DNA of 40,616 bases, from NCBI GenBank assembly GCA_900290295.1, contig OMSW01000270.1, positions 18,868 through 59,483 of the forward strand. Direction: 5' to 3'. The stretch comes from Burkholderiales bacterium (GTDB taxonomy: Bacteria > Pseudomonadota > Gammaproteobacteria > Burkholderiales > Burkholderiaceae_F). The notes beneath the pieces are model-generated. The model ran no database searches, had not been told where the DNA came from, and saw only the letters and a list, made by a program, of their open reading frames with translations. Both the position numbers and the translations under genes were made by a program. This document shows positions 20,442 to 30,000 of the stretch, in pieces (the first letter of the stretch is position 1; each line of letters starts with the position of its first letter).

Positions 20442-22844
20442 ATGGTTCCACTGACCAAAGAGCAGCTTGCACGCCGTGCGGACCTGTCCGGCATCGCCTT
20501 CGAGACGACGGCGCAGATTGATCCTGTCGAGGGCATGATCGGACAGGAGCGCGCCCTCGATGCGCTGCGCTTTGGCAGCGGCATCGCTGCAGCTGGCTTT
20601 AACCTGTTCGTCATCGGACCGCCCGAGGCCGGCCTGGAGCGCGCTGTTCGGGCGCTGTTGGCAAGGAAGGCGGCGACATCGCCGGTGCCCTCCGATTGGG
20701 CGTACGTCCACAATTTCATTGCACCGCGGCGCCCACGTGCGCTGCAGCTACCACCGGGGCGTGCCCCCCTGCTGAGTAAGGCCATCGACGACCTGATCGC
20801 CGATCTGGAGGTGGCGCTGCCGGCGGCCTTCGACGGTCACGACTTCGAGGCCCGACGGGGCGCACTGGACGAGGCCTTTCGAAAGAAGCAGGATGATGCC
20901 TTTTCGGCGCTGGCGCAGGAAGCGGCCGCCTCGAATGCGACGATCGTGCGAACACCGATCGGCTTTGGCGTGGCTCCGCTGAAGGACGGGCAGGTCCTGA
21001 AGCCGGACGAGTTCAATGCGCTGGACGAAGGCGAACGAAATCGCATCCATGAGACCTTGCAGACGCTCGAGAAAAAGCTCGAACGTGTACTTGCCGCCGT
21101 TCCCGGTTGGGACAAGGAACGGCGCGACGGCGTTCGCGCCCTGGTACGGGATACCGCTCGAAACGCGGTCAACCATTCGATCGAGGACACTAAGACGGCG
21201 TTCCGAGATCTGCCGCAGGTTCTCGAGCATCTTGATCTTCTCGAAAGACATCTGCTCGACAACGCGGGAACGTTCATCGCGGCGGCCGCGGCCGAGGACA
21301 GCGAACGCAAGTCGGTCATCCGCCAGGCAGGAAGCTTCGATCTCTTCGAAGTCAACGTCCTCGTTACCAGCGCCGGGCAGCCGCAGGGCGCTCCGCTGGT
21401 CGAGGAACTGCATCCGACACTCGGTAACCTGGTCGGTCGCATCGAACACCAATGGCAACAAGGCGTGCTGAGTACGGACTTTCGGCGTATCAAGGCCGGG
21501 GCGCTGCATCGGGCCGATGGCGGATATCTAGTGCTGGATGCACGCAGCCTGCTCCTCGAGCCCTTCAGCTACCTTGCGCTCAAGCGCGCGCTCAAGACAC
21601 GCCGCATCAAGATCGACAGCGTCGACGAGATAATCGGATTGATCAGCACGCAGTCGCTCGAACCCGAACCGATCCCGCTCGATGTCAAGGTGATCCTGAT
21701 CGGCGATCGCATGTTGTATTACCTGCTCTCCGCCTTCGATCCGGAACTTGCGACGCACTTCAAGGTGCTCGCCGATTTCGACGACGCCCTGGACCGCGCA
21801 CCCGATTCGGAAGCGAACTTCCTGCGCCTCATAAGCTCCCTGCTGCGTCGCGAGCATCTCAAGCCACTAGATCGCGGCGGCGCCGAATGCGTCATCGAGC
21901 ACGCCGCACGGATGGCCGCCGATGCGTCCAAGCTGACGTTGCAGGTCGATCGGGTTCGGGACCTGCTGGCGGAAGCGGACTTCTGGGCCGGACAGGAGGG
22001 AAGCGCTGTAACAACCCGGTCAAGCGTGGAACGGGCGATCCGGGAGCAGATCCGCCGCGCGAGCCGCGTGCGTGACCAGCTCCTGGAATCGACGCTCAAG
22101 AATGTGTCCTTGATCACCACCCAGGGTAGCAATGTTGGCCAGATCAATGGACTGAGCGTTCTGGGGCTCGGCGATTATGCGTTCGGCAGGCCGACCCGGA
22201 TTACGGCGCGCGTGCATCCGGGCGCCGGCAAGCTGATTGACATCGAGCGCGAGGTCGAGCTCGGCGGTCCGATTCACTCCAAGGGCGTGTTGATTCTGTC
22301 CGGATTTCTGGCCGGCCGCTATGCGCTCGACGCGCCGATCTCGATGCAGGCGAGCCTGGTGTTCGAGCAATCCTACGCAGGGGTGGAAGGAGACAGCGCC
22401 TCATCGGCCGAGCTGTACGCATTGCTGTCGGCCCTGGCCGAGATCGCCTTGCGCCAGGATCTTGCGGTGACCGGTTCGGTAAATCAATTCGGACAGGTCC
22501 AGGCGATTGGGGGTGTCAACGAGAAGATCGAGGGTTTCTTCGACCTATGTCGCGAGCGCGGACTGACCGGAACCCAGGGCGTGATGATTCCGGCGTCGAA
22601 CGTGCAGCATCTGATGCTGCGTGCCGACGTGATCGACGCCTGTGATCAGGGGCGTTTCGCGGTCTATCCGATTGCAACGATCGATCAGGGCATTGGGCTG
22701 TTGACCGGAGTCGAGGCTGGGGAACGCATGGTATCCGGGGAGTTCGCGCCGCACAGCGTCAACGGGAAAGTCGAAGCCCGCCTGCGCGCCTTTGCCAAGG
22801 TGCGCAGGATGCAAAATCCCGAGGCGCCAGAGTCGGGGAAGTGA
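20442..22844 (+). CDS. Lon-related (LonB/AAA_32-type) ATP-dependent-protease-like protein with degenerate Walker A
   Basis: 800 aa; HRADGGYLVLDARSLLLEPFSYLALKRALKTRRIKIDS...SLEPEPIPLDVKVILIGDRMLYYLLSAFDPELATHFKVLADF and S16 peptidase domain GDSASSAELYALLSALAEI...VTGSVNQFGQVQAIGGVNEKIEGFFDLC (catalytic Ser/Lys present). Confidence 0.93.
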   Translation: MVPLTKEQLARRADLSGIAFETTAQIDPVEGMIGQERALDALRFGSGIAAAGFNLFVIGPPEAGLERAVRALLARKAATSPVPSDWAYVHNFIAPRRPRALQLPPGRAPLLSKAIDDLIADLEVALPAAFDGHDFEARRGALDEAFRKKQDDAFSALAQEAAASNATIVRTPIGFGVAPLKDGQVLKPDEFNALDEGERNRIHETLQTLEKKLERVLAAVPGWDKERRDGVRALVRDTARNAVNHSIEDTKTAFRDLPQVLEHLDLLERHLLDNAGTFIAAAAAEDSERKSVIRQAGSFDLFEVNVLVTSAGQPQGAPLVEELHPTLGNLVGRIEHQWQQGVLSTDFRRIKAGALHRADGGYLVLDARSLLLEPFSYLALKRALKTRRIKIDSVDEIIGLISTQSLEPEPIPLDVKVILIGDRMLYYLLSAFDPELATHFKVLADFDDALDRAPDSEANFLRLISSLLRREHLKPLDRGGAECVIEHAARMAADASKLTLQVDRVRDLLAEADFWAGQEGSAVTTRSSVERAIREQIRRASRVRDQLLESTLKNVSLITTQGSNVGQINGLSVLGLGDYAFGRPTRITARVHPGAGKLIDIEREVELGGPIHSKGVLILSGFLAGRYALDAPISMQASLVFEQSYAGVEGDSASSAELYALLSALAEIALRQDLAVTGSVNQFGQVQAIGGVNEKIEGFFDLCRERGLTGTQGVMIPASNVQHLMLRADVIDACDQGRFAVYPIATIDQGIGLLTGVEAGERMVSGEFAPHSVNGKVEARLRAFAKVRRMQNPEAPESGK

Positions 22845-22845
22845 C

Positions 22846-23646
22846 ATGGCTCCCGCAGCACTCGGCGAGCGACGGCGCCTCGTTCTGGCGTTCCCGTCGA
22901 TGGCAGTACCCCAGCCGGCGATCGATTCCGCCGCACAGCTGGCGCGATTTCTCCGGGCTAGTCTGCTCGGCCTGTACATCGAAGACACCCGCTTGCTCGC
23001 CGCTGCCAGCCTGCCGTTTGCGCGCCAGTTCGACGCGAGTCTGCGCGCCTGGGGACCCTTGTCGCACGACCGGCTGCTGGAGGACTACGCAGCCGTTGCC
23101 GCAGCGCTGCGCCGGCGATTGCGGCAAAGCGCCGAAGCCTCCGGCGTGCAAGCCGAATTCGCCGTCTTTCGCGGTGAACCGGGCGCCATGGTCGCGGCGG
23201 GTACGGCTCCAACGGATATCGTGGCACTGTTCGAAACGATCGCGACCTGGCCGCGTCGATTGCCGGGCGAGGTCGCCGGAACCGTGTTCGTGCCACGCGA
23301 TTCGCGGCCGCGGCCTGGGCCGATCGTCGCGGTGGCTGGCGCAGCGCAGGATCTTGGCGTTGACCTCGCTTCGAGGATTGCGGCGGACGCGAACCTCAGC
23401 CTGGTAGTGGTCGATGCCGTGCAGGAGCACAGCAGCGCATTCTGGCTCGGTCGCGGCTCCGCCATCAATGTTGCCTTGACTGCGCCACCGGGCATGGCGA
23501 CGAGCGGGGCAAATTTCTTGCGCTCCGGCCTACCGAATGCGAGCCTGGTGGTGCTCACCCGCGCGACCCTCGAACGGCTCGAGACGCGGCTTTTGTCGAT
23601 CGCGGCCAAACGACCGGAGCCTTGGCTAGTGCTCGAGGATCACTAA
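22846..23646 (+). CDS. Hypothetical, universal-stress-protein-like; co-directional with the Lon-like gene
   Basis: ATG at 22846, one base after the upstream stop; MAPAALGERRRLVLAFPSMAVPQPAIDSAAQLARFLRASLLGLYIEDTRLLAAASLPFARQF resembles the beta1-alpha1-beta2 start of USP domains. Confidence 0.6.
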   Translation: MAPAALGERRRLVLAFPSMAVPQPAIDSAAQLARFLRASLLGLYIEDTRLLAAASLPFARQFDASLRAWGPLSHDRLLEDYAAVAAALRRRLRQSAEASGVQAEFAVFRGEPGAMVAAGTAPTDIVALFETIATWPRRLPGEVAGTVFVPRDSRPRPGPIVAVAGAAQDLGVDLASRIAADANLSLVVVDAVQEHSSAFWLGRGSAINVALTAPPGMATSGANFLRSGLPNASLVVLTRATLERLETRLLSIAAKRPEPWLVLEDH

Positions 23647-23664
23647 AGCGCAAAGCGCCCGCAA

Positions 23665-25413
23665 TCAGTCGGAGGGTTGCGGTGCCCGCGTTCTGCGGTT
23701 GAGCCATTGGCGCAATTGCGCCAGGCTCTTGGTGTTGAGCACGTCACGTTTTTCCAGCCATCCGCGCCGCGCCTGACCGATACCAAATCGCAGGTTGTCA
23801 AAGTCGATCGGCGCGTGGGAATCGGAGTTGATCGCGATTGGCACCCTTGCGTCCCGGGCAACGCGACACCAGGTGTCGAGAAGATCGAGCCGCTCGGGGT
23901 GTGCATTGAGCTCCAACGCAACCTGGCGCTCCGCACACTTGCGAATGACTGCCCCCATATCGACGTCATACGGTTCGCGCTCATCGATCAATCGCCCCAG
24001 AGGGTGCGCGAGCACATCCACGTCCGGTTGCTCCAAGGCGCGCAGGATGCGTTCGGTCTGGCGCGCGCGCGGCAGCGCAAAGCTGGAGTGAACGGCCGCA
24101 ACTACCAAATCGAGGGACCCCAGCGCAGCGGGCGGCAGGTCCAGCGAACCGTCGGGCAGGATGTCGACCTCGATACCGCGCAATACGCCGACCGGTAGCT
24201 TGTCGCGCTCGATTTCGGCGATTGCCGCGCGCTGGCGCGCCAGGCGCCGCGCATCCAGGCCGTGGGCAACGGCAAGGCGCTGGCTGTGATCGCAGATGGC
24301 AATGTAGTGCAGGCCACGCTGCGCCGCCGCAGCTGCCATCGCTGCAATCGTGGCAGTGCCATCGCTCCAGTCCGAATGCACGTGCAGGTCGCCGGCCAAA
24401 TCCGAGAGCTCTATCAATACCGGCAAGCGACCATTGCGGGCGGCTTCGATTTCGCCGCGGTCCTCGCGCAACTCCGGCGCGATCCACGGCAAGCCGAGCG
24501 CGCGGTACACCGATTCCTCCGTTTCACCGGCGATACGCTCCGAACCGCGGAAAAGGCCATATTCGTTGAGCTTGCAACCGCGCGCAAGCGCCAGGTTGCG
24601 CAGGGCGATGTTATGCGATTTGGAACCGGTGAAATACAGCAAGGCCGCGCCGGAGCTTTGTGCTGTCACGACCCGCAAATCGACCTGCATGCCGTTCTGC
24701 AAAACGATGGAGGCGCGGGTGTCCCCGACGCTGATCCGCTCGGTGGTTCCCGGGTACTGGGCAAACCGGGCGCAGACGCCTTTGCCATCCTCAGCCACCG
24801 CGAGCAGATCGATGTCGCCCACCGTATCGCGGGCGCGCCGCAGGCTTCCCGCAACCAGGACCTCGCGCACTTGGGGCATCGCTCGCAAGTAGGCCTCGAG
24901 GCTCTGCGCAATGGCGGTGGCGTCGGCGAGCTTGTAGCGCTTGGCCTTGGAAAGACGGTTTTCGATGGCCTCGATCAGGCGCTGCTGAGTGCGCGCGCCA
25001 AAGCCGCCGACGGTGCGGACACGGCCGTCCTTTGCGGCGCGTAGTAGTTGCGGCAGCGTCTGTACGTGCAATTCTTGGTACAAAGCGCGCGCCTTCTTCG
25101 GACCAAGACCGGGAAGTTGCAGCAAATCCGCCACGGCTGGCGGGACCTGACGCTGCATTTCCTCGAGCAGAGCACTGTGCCCGGTGCTGGCGATCTCGCG
25201 AATCTTTGCGGAAAGGTCGGCGCCTATGCCCGGCAGCTTGGGCAGCGGCTTTCCTGCCGCGACGAGGGCGCCCAGGTCAGTCTGGAGGCCGCCGACGACC
25301 CGGGCCGCATTGCGATACGCGCGGATCCGAAACGGGTTGGCGTCTTGCAGCGAGAGCAGGTCGGCGATTTTTTCGAAGGCCGCGGCAATCGCCTGGTTCG
25401 CGCCTGCGCTCAT
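23665..25413 (-). CDS. polX: PolX-family DNA polymerase/PHP-domain 3'-5' exonuclease
   Basis: 582 aa; LPGIGADLSAKIREI and LPGLGPKKARALYQEL (HhH), GSLRRARDTVGDIDLLAV (pol X), DLHVHSDWSDGTATI, GIEVDIL, AVHSSF, HPLGRL, NSDSHAP (PHP). Confidence 0.96.
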   Translation of the reverse strand: MSAGANQAIAAAFEKIADLLSLQDANPFRIRAYRNAARVVGGLQTDLGALVAAGKPLPKLPGIGADLSAKIREIASTGHSALLEEMQRQVPPAVADLLQLPGLGPKKARALYQELHVQTLPQLLRAAKDGRVRTVGGFGARTQQRLIEAIENRLSKAKRYKLADATAIAQSLEAYLRAMPQVREVLVAGSLRRARDTVGDIDLLAVAEDGKGVCARFAQYPGTTERISVGDTRASIVLQNGMQVDLRVVTAQSSGAALLYFTGSKSHNIALRNLALARGCKLNEYGLFRGSERIAGETEESVYRALGLPWIAPELREDRGEIEAARNGRLPVLIELSDLAGDLHVHSDWSDGTATIAAMAAAAAQRGLHYIAICDHSQRLAVAHGLDARRLARQRAAIAEIERDKLPVGVLRGIEVDILPDGSLDLPPAALGSLDLVVAAVHSSFALPRARQTERILRALEQPDVDVLAHPLGRLIDEREPYDVDMGAVIRKCAERQVALELNAHPERLDLLDTWCRVARDARVPIAINSDSHAPIDFDNLRFGIGQARRGWLEKRDVLNTKSLAQLRQWLNRRTRAPQPSD

Positions 25414-25470
25414 CTTCGCTCCAGCGCGGGAGCGTGTCGGCCCACGGCGGCGACAACCAAAAGATTTTCG

Positions 25471-27090
25471 CTAGGCGCCGACCGCGCCGGAATCGGTGTC
25501 GCCTTCCGCCGCAGGGGGGCGATCGGCGATTACGCAGTCCGTGGTCAGGATCAAGCCGGCGACCGATGCCGCATTTTGCAACGCGAGGCGCGTAACCTTG
25601 GTCGGATCGATCACTCCCATCGCGAACATGTCTCCGTACTCCCCACTGGCTGCATTAAATCCAAGGCTTCCTTTTCCGGAGCGCACCGCGTCGAGCACAG
25701 GTGCCGGATCAATGCCGGCATTTGTGACAATCTGGCGCAGGGGTTCTTCCACCGCGCGCTCCACGATGCGGATGCCCGAACCCTGCCCGAGCGTGGTTTG
25801 CGGCAAATCGACCAGTACCGCTGCCGCGCGGATCAGCGCCACTCCGCCGCCCGGGCCTATGCCTTCCTCGACGGCGGCGCGAGTGGCATGCAGGGCATCT
25901 TCAACACGCGATTTCTTTTCCTTCATCTCCAGCTCGGTCGATGCGCCCACCTTGATCAGGGCCACGCCTCCGGTGAGTTTGGCAATGCGCTCGTCGAGTT
26001 GCTCGCGGTCGTACGTGCTCGTGGCGGCATCGCGCTGAGTGCGCAGCGCGGCGACGCGCTCCTGGATTCGGGCACTGTCCCCGCCACCACCGATGAGCGT
26101 AGTGTGTTCATTGTCGATTTCGATGCGGCGCACCCGGCCCAGATCCTCGATTTGCGCCTTCTCCAAGCTTCGGCCGACGTCCTCGGCAATGACCGTTGCG
26201 CCTGTGACCGTCGCGATATCCTGAAGCAGTGCCTTTCGCCGGTCGCCGAAGCCCGGCGCCTTTACTGCACAGGTCTTCAGGATGCCTCGGATCGAATTTA
26301 CCACCAGCATAGCGAAGGCCTCACCCGTGACGTCCTCGGCGATGATCAGCAGCGGCTGGTTCAGCTTGGCGACCTCTTCCAGCAAGGGAAGCATTTCGCG
26401 CACGGAGGAAATTGGCTTCTCATGCACAAGTACCCGCGCATCCTCCAGAGCCACGCGTTGCTTTTCCGCCTCGTTGATGAAGTATGGGGAAAGGTAGCCA
26501 CGGTCGAACTGCAGGCCCTCGACAACCTCGAGCTCATTGGACATGCCCCGGCCGTCCTCGGCCTTGATTACGCCCGCATGTCCCACACGCTCCATCGCAT
26601 CGGCGATGAGCGCGCCAATTGCCTCATCACCATTGGCGGAGATCGTGCCTACCTGCGCGATCTCCTGTTTGCTTACGCACGGGCGGGAATTTTTCTCAAG
26701 TTCCGCGACGATCGCCTCTACCGCCCTGTCGATGCCGCGCTTGATATCCATGGGATCGTGTCCCGCAACAACGAACTTGGCACCTTCGAGCACGATCGCC
26801 TGCGCGAGCACCGTGGCCGTGGTCGTCCCATCCCCGGCTTTCTCGGACGTGCGGGCGGCCACCTCACGCACCATTTGCGCCCCCAGATTTTCGACCGGAT
26901 CTGCCAACTCGATCTCGCGCGCCACTGCGACGCCAGAATTGATCACCGTGGTACCGCCAAACGGGCGCCCCAGGACCACCGTCCGCCCTTTCGGGCCCAG
27001 CGTGACCTTGACGGCATTGGACAGCACGTTCAGTCCGGCGATGAGTCGCTGCCTAGCCTCGTCGTGAAATACGATCTGCTTGCTCGCCAT
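25471..27090 (-). CDS. groEL: GroEL-type 60 kDa chaperonin, solitary paralogue lacking GGM tail
   Basis: [99 protein letters not shown]...; C-terminus [18 protein letters not shown]. Confidence 0.95.
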   Translation of the reverse strand: MASKQIVFHDEARQRLIAGLNVLSNAVKVTLGPKGRTVVLGRPFGGTTVINSGVAVAREIELADPVENLGAQMVREVAARTSEKAGDGTTTATVLAQAIVLEGAKFVVAGHDPMDIKRGIDRAVEAIVAELEKNSRPCVSKQEIAQVGTISANGDEAIGALIADAMERVGHAGVIKAEDGRGMSNELEVVEGLQFDRGYLSPYFINEAEKQRVALEDARVLVHEKPISSVREMLPLLEEVAKLNQPLLIIAEDVTGEAFAMLVVNSIRGILKTCAVKAPGFGDRRKALLQDIATVTGATVIAEDVGRSLEKAQIEDLGRVRRIEIDNEHTTLIGGGGDSARIQERVAALRTQRDAATSTYDREQLDERIAKLTGGVALIKVGASTELEMKEKKSRVEDALHATRAAVEEGIGPGGGVALIRAAAVLVDLPQTTLGQGSGIRIVERAVEEPLRQIVTNAGIDPAPVLDAVRSGKGSLGFNAASGEYGDMFAMGVIDPTKVTRLALQNAASVAGLILTTDCVIADRPPAAEGDTDSGAVGA

Positions 27091-27244
27091 GCTTGCGTCC
27101 CTCCGTTGACGCACGAACGGCCATGGGCGGCGCACTTCACAACGTGCGCGCGCAAGTCCTTACGGCGCTTGGCTTCAAATTGTAGTAGGGTAGGCGCCCA
27201 GGCTACGCGCATGTTCAGTAGCCGCGCACACTGGAGCGGTGCGC

Positions 27245-27439
27245 TCAGTAATCGTCCTCGCGAATCAGCAGACCTCGACCCCGTGCCCATTGCTTTGCCT
27301 TTGCGATCGCCACGCGTATCGCCATGCCTTCGTCCATGCGTTCGGCGAGCAACGCGTTTGCGATCTCGATCGCCTTTTCCCGTACCGGCGGCGCCAGGTG
27401 GCGCATCGAGACCGGGTAATTATCGTTGGTCCAAGGCAT
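27245..27439 (-). CDS. Small conserved hypothetical protein
   Basis: 64 aa MPWTNDNYPVSMRHLAPPVREKAIEIANALLAERMDEGMAIRVAIAKAKQWARGRGLLIREDDY; resembles a recurrent small-protein pattern (MPW--NYP-SM--L---VR-KAIEIANALL-EGM-EG-AI-IAI--A--W). Confidence 0.75.
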   Translation of the reverse strand: MPWTNDNYPVSMRHLAPPVREKAIEIANALLAERMDEGMAIRVAIAKAKQWARGRGLLIREDDY

Positions 27440-27554
27440 ACGGCCTTCTGCACCAAATCCTGTCCGGGAAGCGAAGCGGCAACCAGGGCCTGGTGGCCCA
27501 TTGCGCCTAGATCCTATACCGCCGGCAACATTGTCCTTGGCCCCGGCACGGCGC

Positions 27555-28025
27555 TCAGCGGCGGGTCGCGCCTTCCTTGGTCCTTTCCGCGATCATGACT
27601 CTCATGATCGAATCGAATTGTTCCGACATTGCCGCAAGCAGATCGTCGAGCGACAGCACACCGGCCAGTTGACCGCCGGGTCCGGTCACGGGAAGGCGCC
27701 GGACGCCGTTTTCCCGCATGCGTGCCAGCGCTTCGAGCACATCTTCGTCATCGCGCACGGTAACCACCGGCTTGGCGGCAATGTCGCCGGCGGTGATGGT
27801 TGTTGGATCCAGCCCAACGGCAACGGCCTCGACCACGATATCGCGGTCGGTAACGATGCCGAGCGGGCGCCGGCTGCCGGGATCCACGAGGACCAAGCTG
27901 CCGACATGTTTTTCCCGCATTGCCTGCGCGCAATCGCGCAAGCTTGTATCGGAAGCAACGGTGACCACCTTGTGGATCGCCAAATCGCGTATTGCAGTCG
28001 TCGGTGTTCTCATCGCATCCCTCAT
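27555..28025 (-). CDS. Paired CBS-domain protein
   Basis: IRDLAIHKVVTVASDTSLRDCAQAMREKHVGSLVLVDPGSRRPLGIVTDRDIVVEAVAVG...DIAAKPVVTVRDDEDVLEALARMRENGVRRLPVTGPGGQLAGVLSLDDLLA. Confidence 0.93.
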   Translation of the reverse strand: MRDAMRTPTTAIRDLAIHKVVTVASDTSLRDCAQAMREKHVGSLVLVDPGSRRPLGIVTDRDIVVEAVAVGLDPTTITAGDIAAKPVVTVRDDEDVLEALARMRENGVRRLPVTGPGGQLAGVLSLDDLLAAMSEQFDSIMRVMIAERTKEGATRR

Positions 28026-28146
28026 CAGTGACGTGCACAAGCCTAGTGCCCACGCGCGGCCATCTTGCGGCCCGGACCCTGGCGCCGGTCGGCATCCCGG
28101 ATAACTATTACACGGTAGCAGGCTACGCGTGCGGGTGCGACCGGGT

Positions 28147-28160
28147 TTGACCTTGATTAA
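28147..28160. promoter_or_regulatory. Near-match FNR/FixK-type box (TTGA-CCTTGA-TTAA)
   Basis: 7/8 match to TTGA-N6-TCAA in the divergent region between the CBS gene and the PaaK-like gene. Confidence 0.3.
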
Positions 28161-28275
28161 ACCGATAGCAGCCCCGCCTCCCGCCCCAAGGGGACTGCCG
28201 GCATGCCTCCTGGTCGAGATATTCTGTCGCAATCTTCCATTTCTTGCTGCGGATCAACAGATTCGTTGCATCGCG

Positions 28276-29829
28276 ATGTCAACCTTGCGTGGTTGCAGCG
28301 ATCGAGAAATTGCGGAGTTTGCTTGCATTGCGGGAGAACTGGGAGGCGTGGGCATGGCTGGGATGGGACAAACTGCCAGGGCGCCGTCCACGGCGCAGGT
28401 GCCGACGCGAACCGACTCCTGGCCTTGGCCTGATTACCTGCGTTCCTTCGCATGCGCTTGGGACATATGCCAAGCGGCCTGGCTCCCGCCGAGGGATCTG
28501 CGTACCTTAGTGCGGCGCCGATGGCAAAACCTGGTTTCGTTTGCCCGCGATCGCTCGGCTTTGTACCGCGCATTGTATGCCGGCGTCCGCGAGCAGGATC
28601 TCGAGAGCCTCTCCGCGCTGCCGATCGTCACCAAGACCATGATGATGAACGGCTTCGACAAGCTGGTGACGAGTCCCGCGCTCCAGCGTCGCACCCTGGA
28701 AGCGTTCATCGCTGACCCGCAGCGGGTGGGCCGTCCGTTTGCCGGCGGGTTCGCCGTGTGGACCTCGTCCGGAACCAGCGGCGAGCCCGGGATCTTTGTT
28801 CACGATGCGAGCGCGCTTGCCGTGTACGACGCCTTGCAGCTATATCGATTTCGTGGCGCGGCGGCATCGATAGAAATGGGCGTCTCGTCCCTTGCGCTTG
28901 GCCGTTTTGCGCTCGTGGCGGCCACGGGTGGCCACTTTGCCGGCGTGGCGAGTGTCGAACGACTGCGCAGTATGTTTCCATGGATGGCGCAGCGCTTGCG
29001 TGTAATTACGCTGATGCAACCGCTGGACATGCTCGTGGCCGAACTCAACGAATATCAGCCGAGCCTGATTGCAACGTACCCCAGCGCCGCGGCGTTGCTC
29101 GCCCAGGAGCAGCAGGCAGGCCGGCTAAGAATCGACCCGACGCAAGTGTGGACCGGGGGCGAGTGCCTGTCGGAGGCTACTCGCCAAATTGTGCAAGAGA
29201 CCTTCGGAGCCGACGTGCGCGACGAGTACGGGGCCTCCGAATTTGCCTCGATCGCAGTTGGGTGTCCCGCGGGCTGGCTGCATGTCAACGCCGATTGGGT
29301 GGTGCTCGAACCGGTAGATGACCAGTACCAGCCGGTGGCACCGGGGCAGCCTTCGCACACCGTGCTTTTGACCAATCTTGCCAACCGGGCGCAACCGCTC
29401 ATCCGCTACGACCTCGGCGATTCAATAACCGTGCGCGCCGGCCCCTGCGAGTGCGGCAATCGGTTGCCCGCCATTCATGTCCAGGGTCGCGGGGACGATC
29501 TGCTGGAGCTTCACGGTCGAGGCGGCGTTGCCGTTCGACTGCTGCCACTGGCTCTGACGACCGTCCTGGAGGAAGGCGCCGGCTTGTATGACTTTCAGCT
29601 CGTGCAACTCGGGCCACGCGCCTTGCGTCTGCACGTGGGTGTGCGCGAGCACGCAAAGGCGGATCGGGCTCGGTCCGCGCTTCGCGGCTTTCTCGACTGC
29701 CAGGGACTGGATGGCGTTCGGATCGATCAGGACACGGGACCACCGCGGTGCAGAGGAGCCGGGGGCAAGCTGCGGCGAATCATTCGGGAAAGTGAACAGC
29801 ACGAGCCGGAACTTGCGACGAACCATTGA
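28276..29829 (+). CDS. PaaK-like AMP-dependent ligase/adenylate-forming enzyme (phenylacetate-CoA ligase family); start uncertain
   Basis: FAVWTSSGTSGEPGIFVHDASALAVYDAL, IATYPSAAALLAQEQQAGRLRI...VWTGGECLSEATRQIVQETFGADVRDEYGASEFASIAVGCPAGWLHVNADWVVLEPVD, PLIRYDLGDSI. The track ORF begins at 28129. Confidence 0.88.
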   Translation: MSTLRGCSDREIAEFACIAGELGGVGMAGMGQTARAPSTAQVPTRTDSWPWPDYLRSFACAWDICQAAWLPPRDLRTLVRRRWQNLVSFARDRSALYRALYAGVREQDLESLSALPIVTKTMMMNGFDKLVTSPALQRRTLEAFIADPQRVGRPFAGGFAVWTSSGTSGEPGIFVHDASALAVYDALQLYRFRGAAASIEMGVSSLALGRFALVAATGGHFAGVASVERLRSMFPWMAQRLRVITLMQPLDMLVAELNEYQPSLIATYPSAAALLAQEQQAGRLRIDPTQVWTGGECLSEATRQIVQETFGADVRDEYGASEFASIAVGCPAGWLHVNADWVVLEPVDDQYQPVAPGQPSHTVLLTNLANRAQPLIRYDLGDSITVRAGPCECGNRLPAIHVQGRGDDLLELHGRGGVAVRLLPLALTTVLEEGAGLYDFQLVQLGPRALRLHVGVREHAKADRARSALRGFLDCQGLDGVRIDQDTGPPRCRGAGGKLRRIIRESEQHEPELATNH

Positions 29830-30000
29830 GAGGCCGCCGCGGATGCACGCGTACGAAACGCTCGCGTCACACCGCCACCGGAGTCGCCCTCTGGGGTCTT
29901 TGCTGCCGACGATCGATATTGTCGCCGATACGGTTTGCCGATCGGCCGGTGGAGGCCCAGAATACGGCGAACACCGCCGCGCCGAGTGCTAGGTTATCCA

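Noticed and set aside
27091-27244. CIRCE (HrcA) element or sigma-32 promoter upstream of groEL
   Set aside because: No TTAGCACTC-N9-GAGTGCTAA dyad; CTTGAA/CCCAT-like elements are not at acceptable spacing.
25048-27510. 820-aa plus-strand ORF
   Set aside because: Entirely antisense to polX and groEL, low-complexity Arg/His/Asp-rich translation with no family resemblance.
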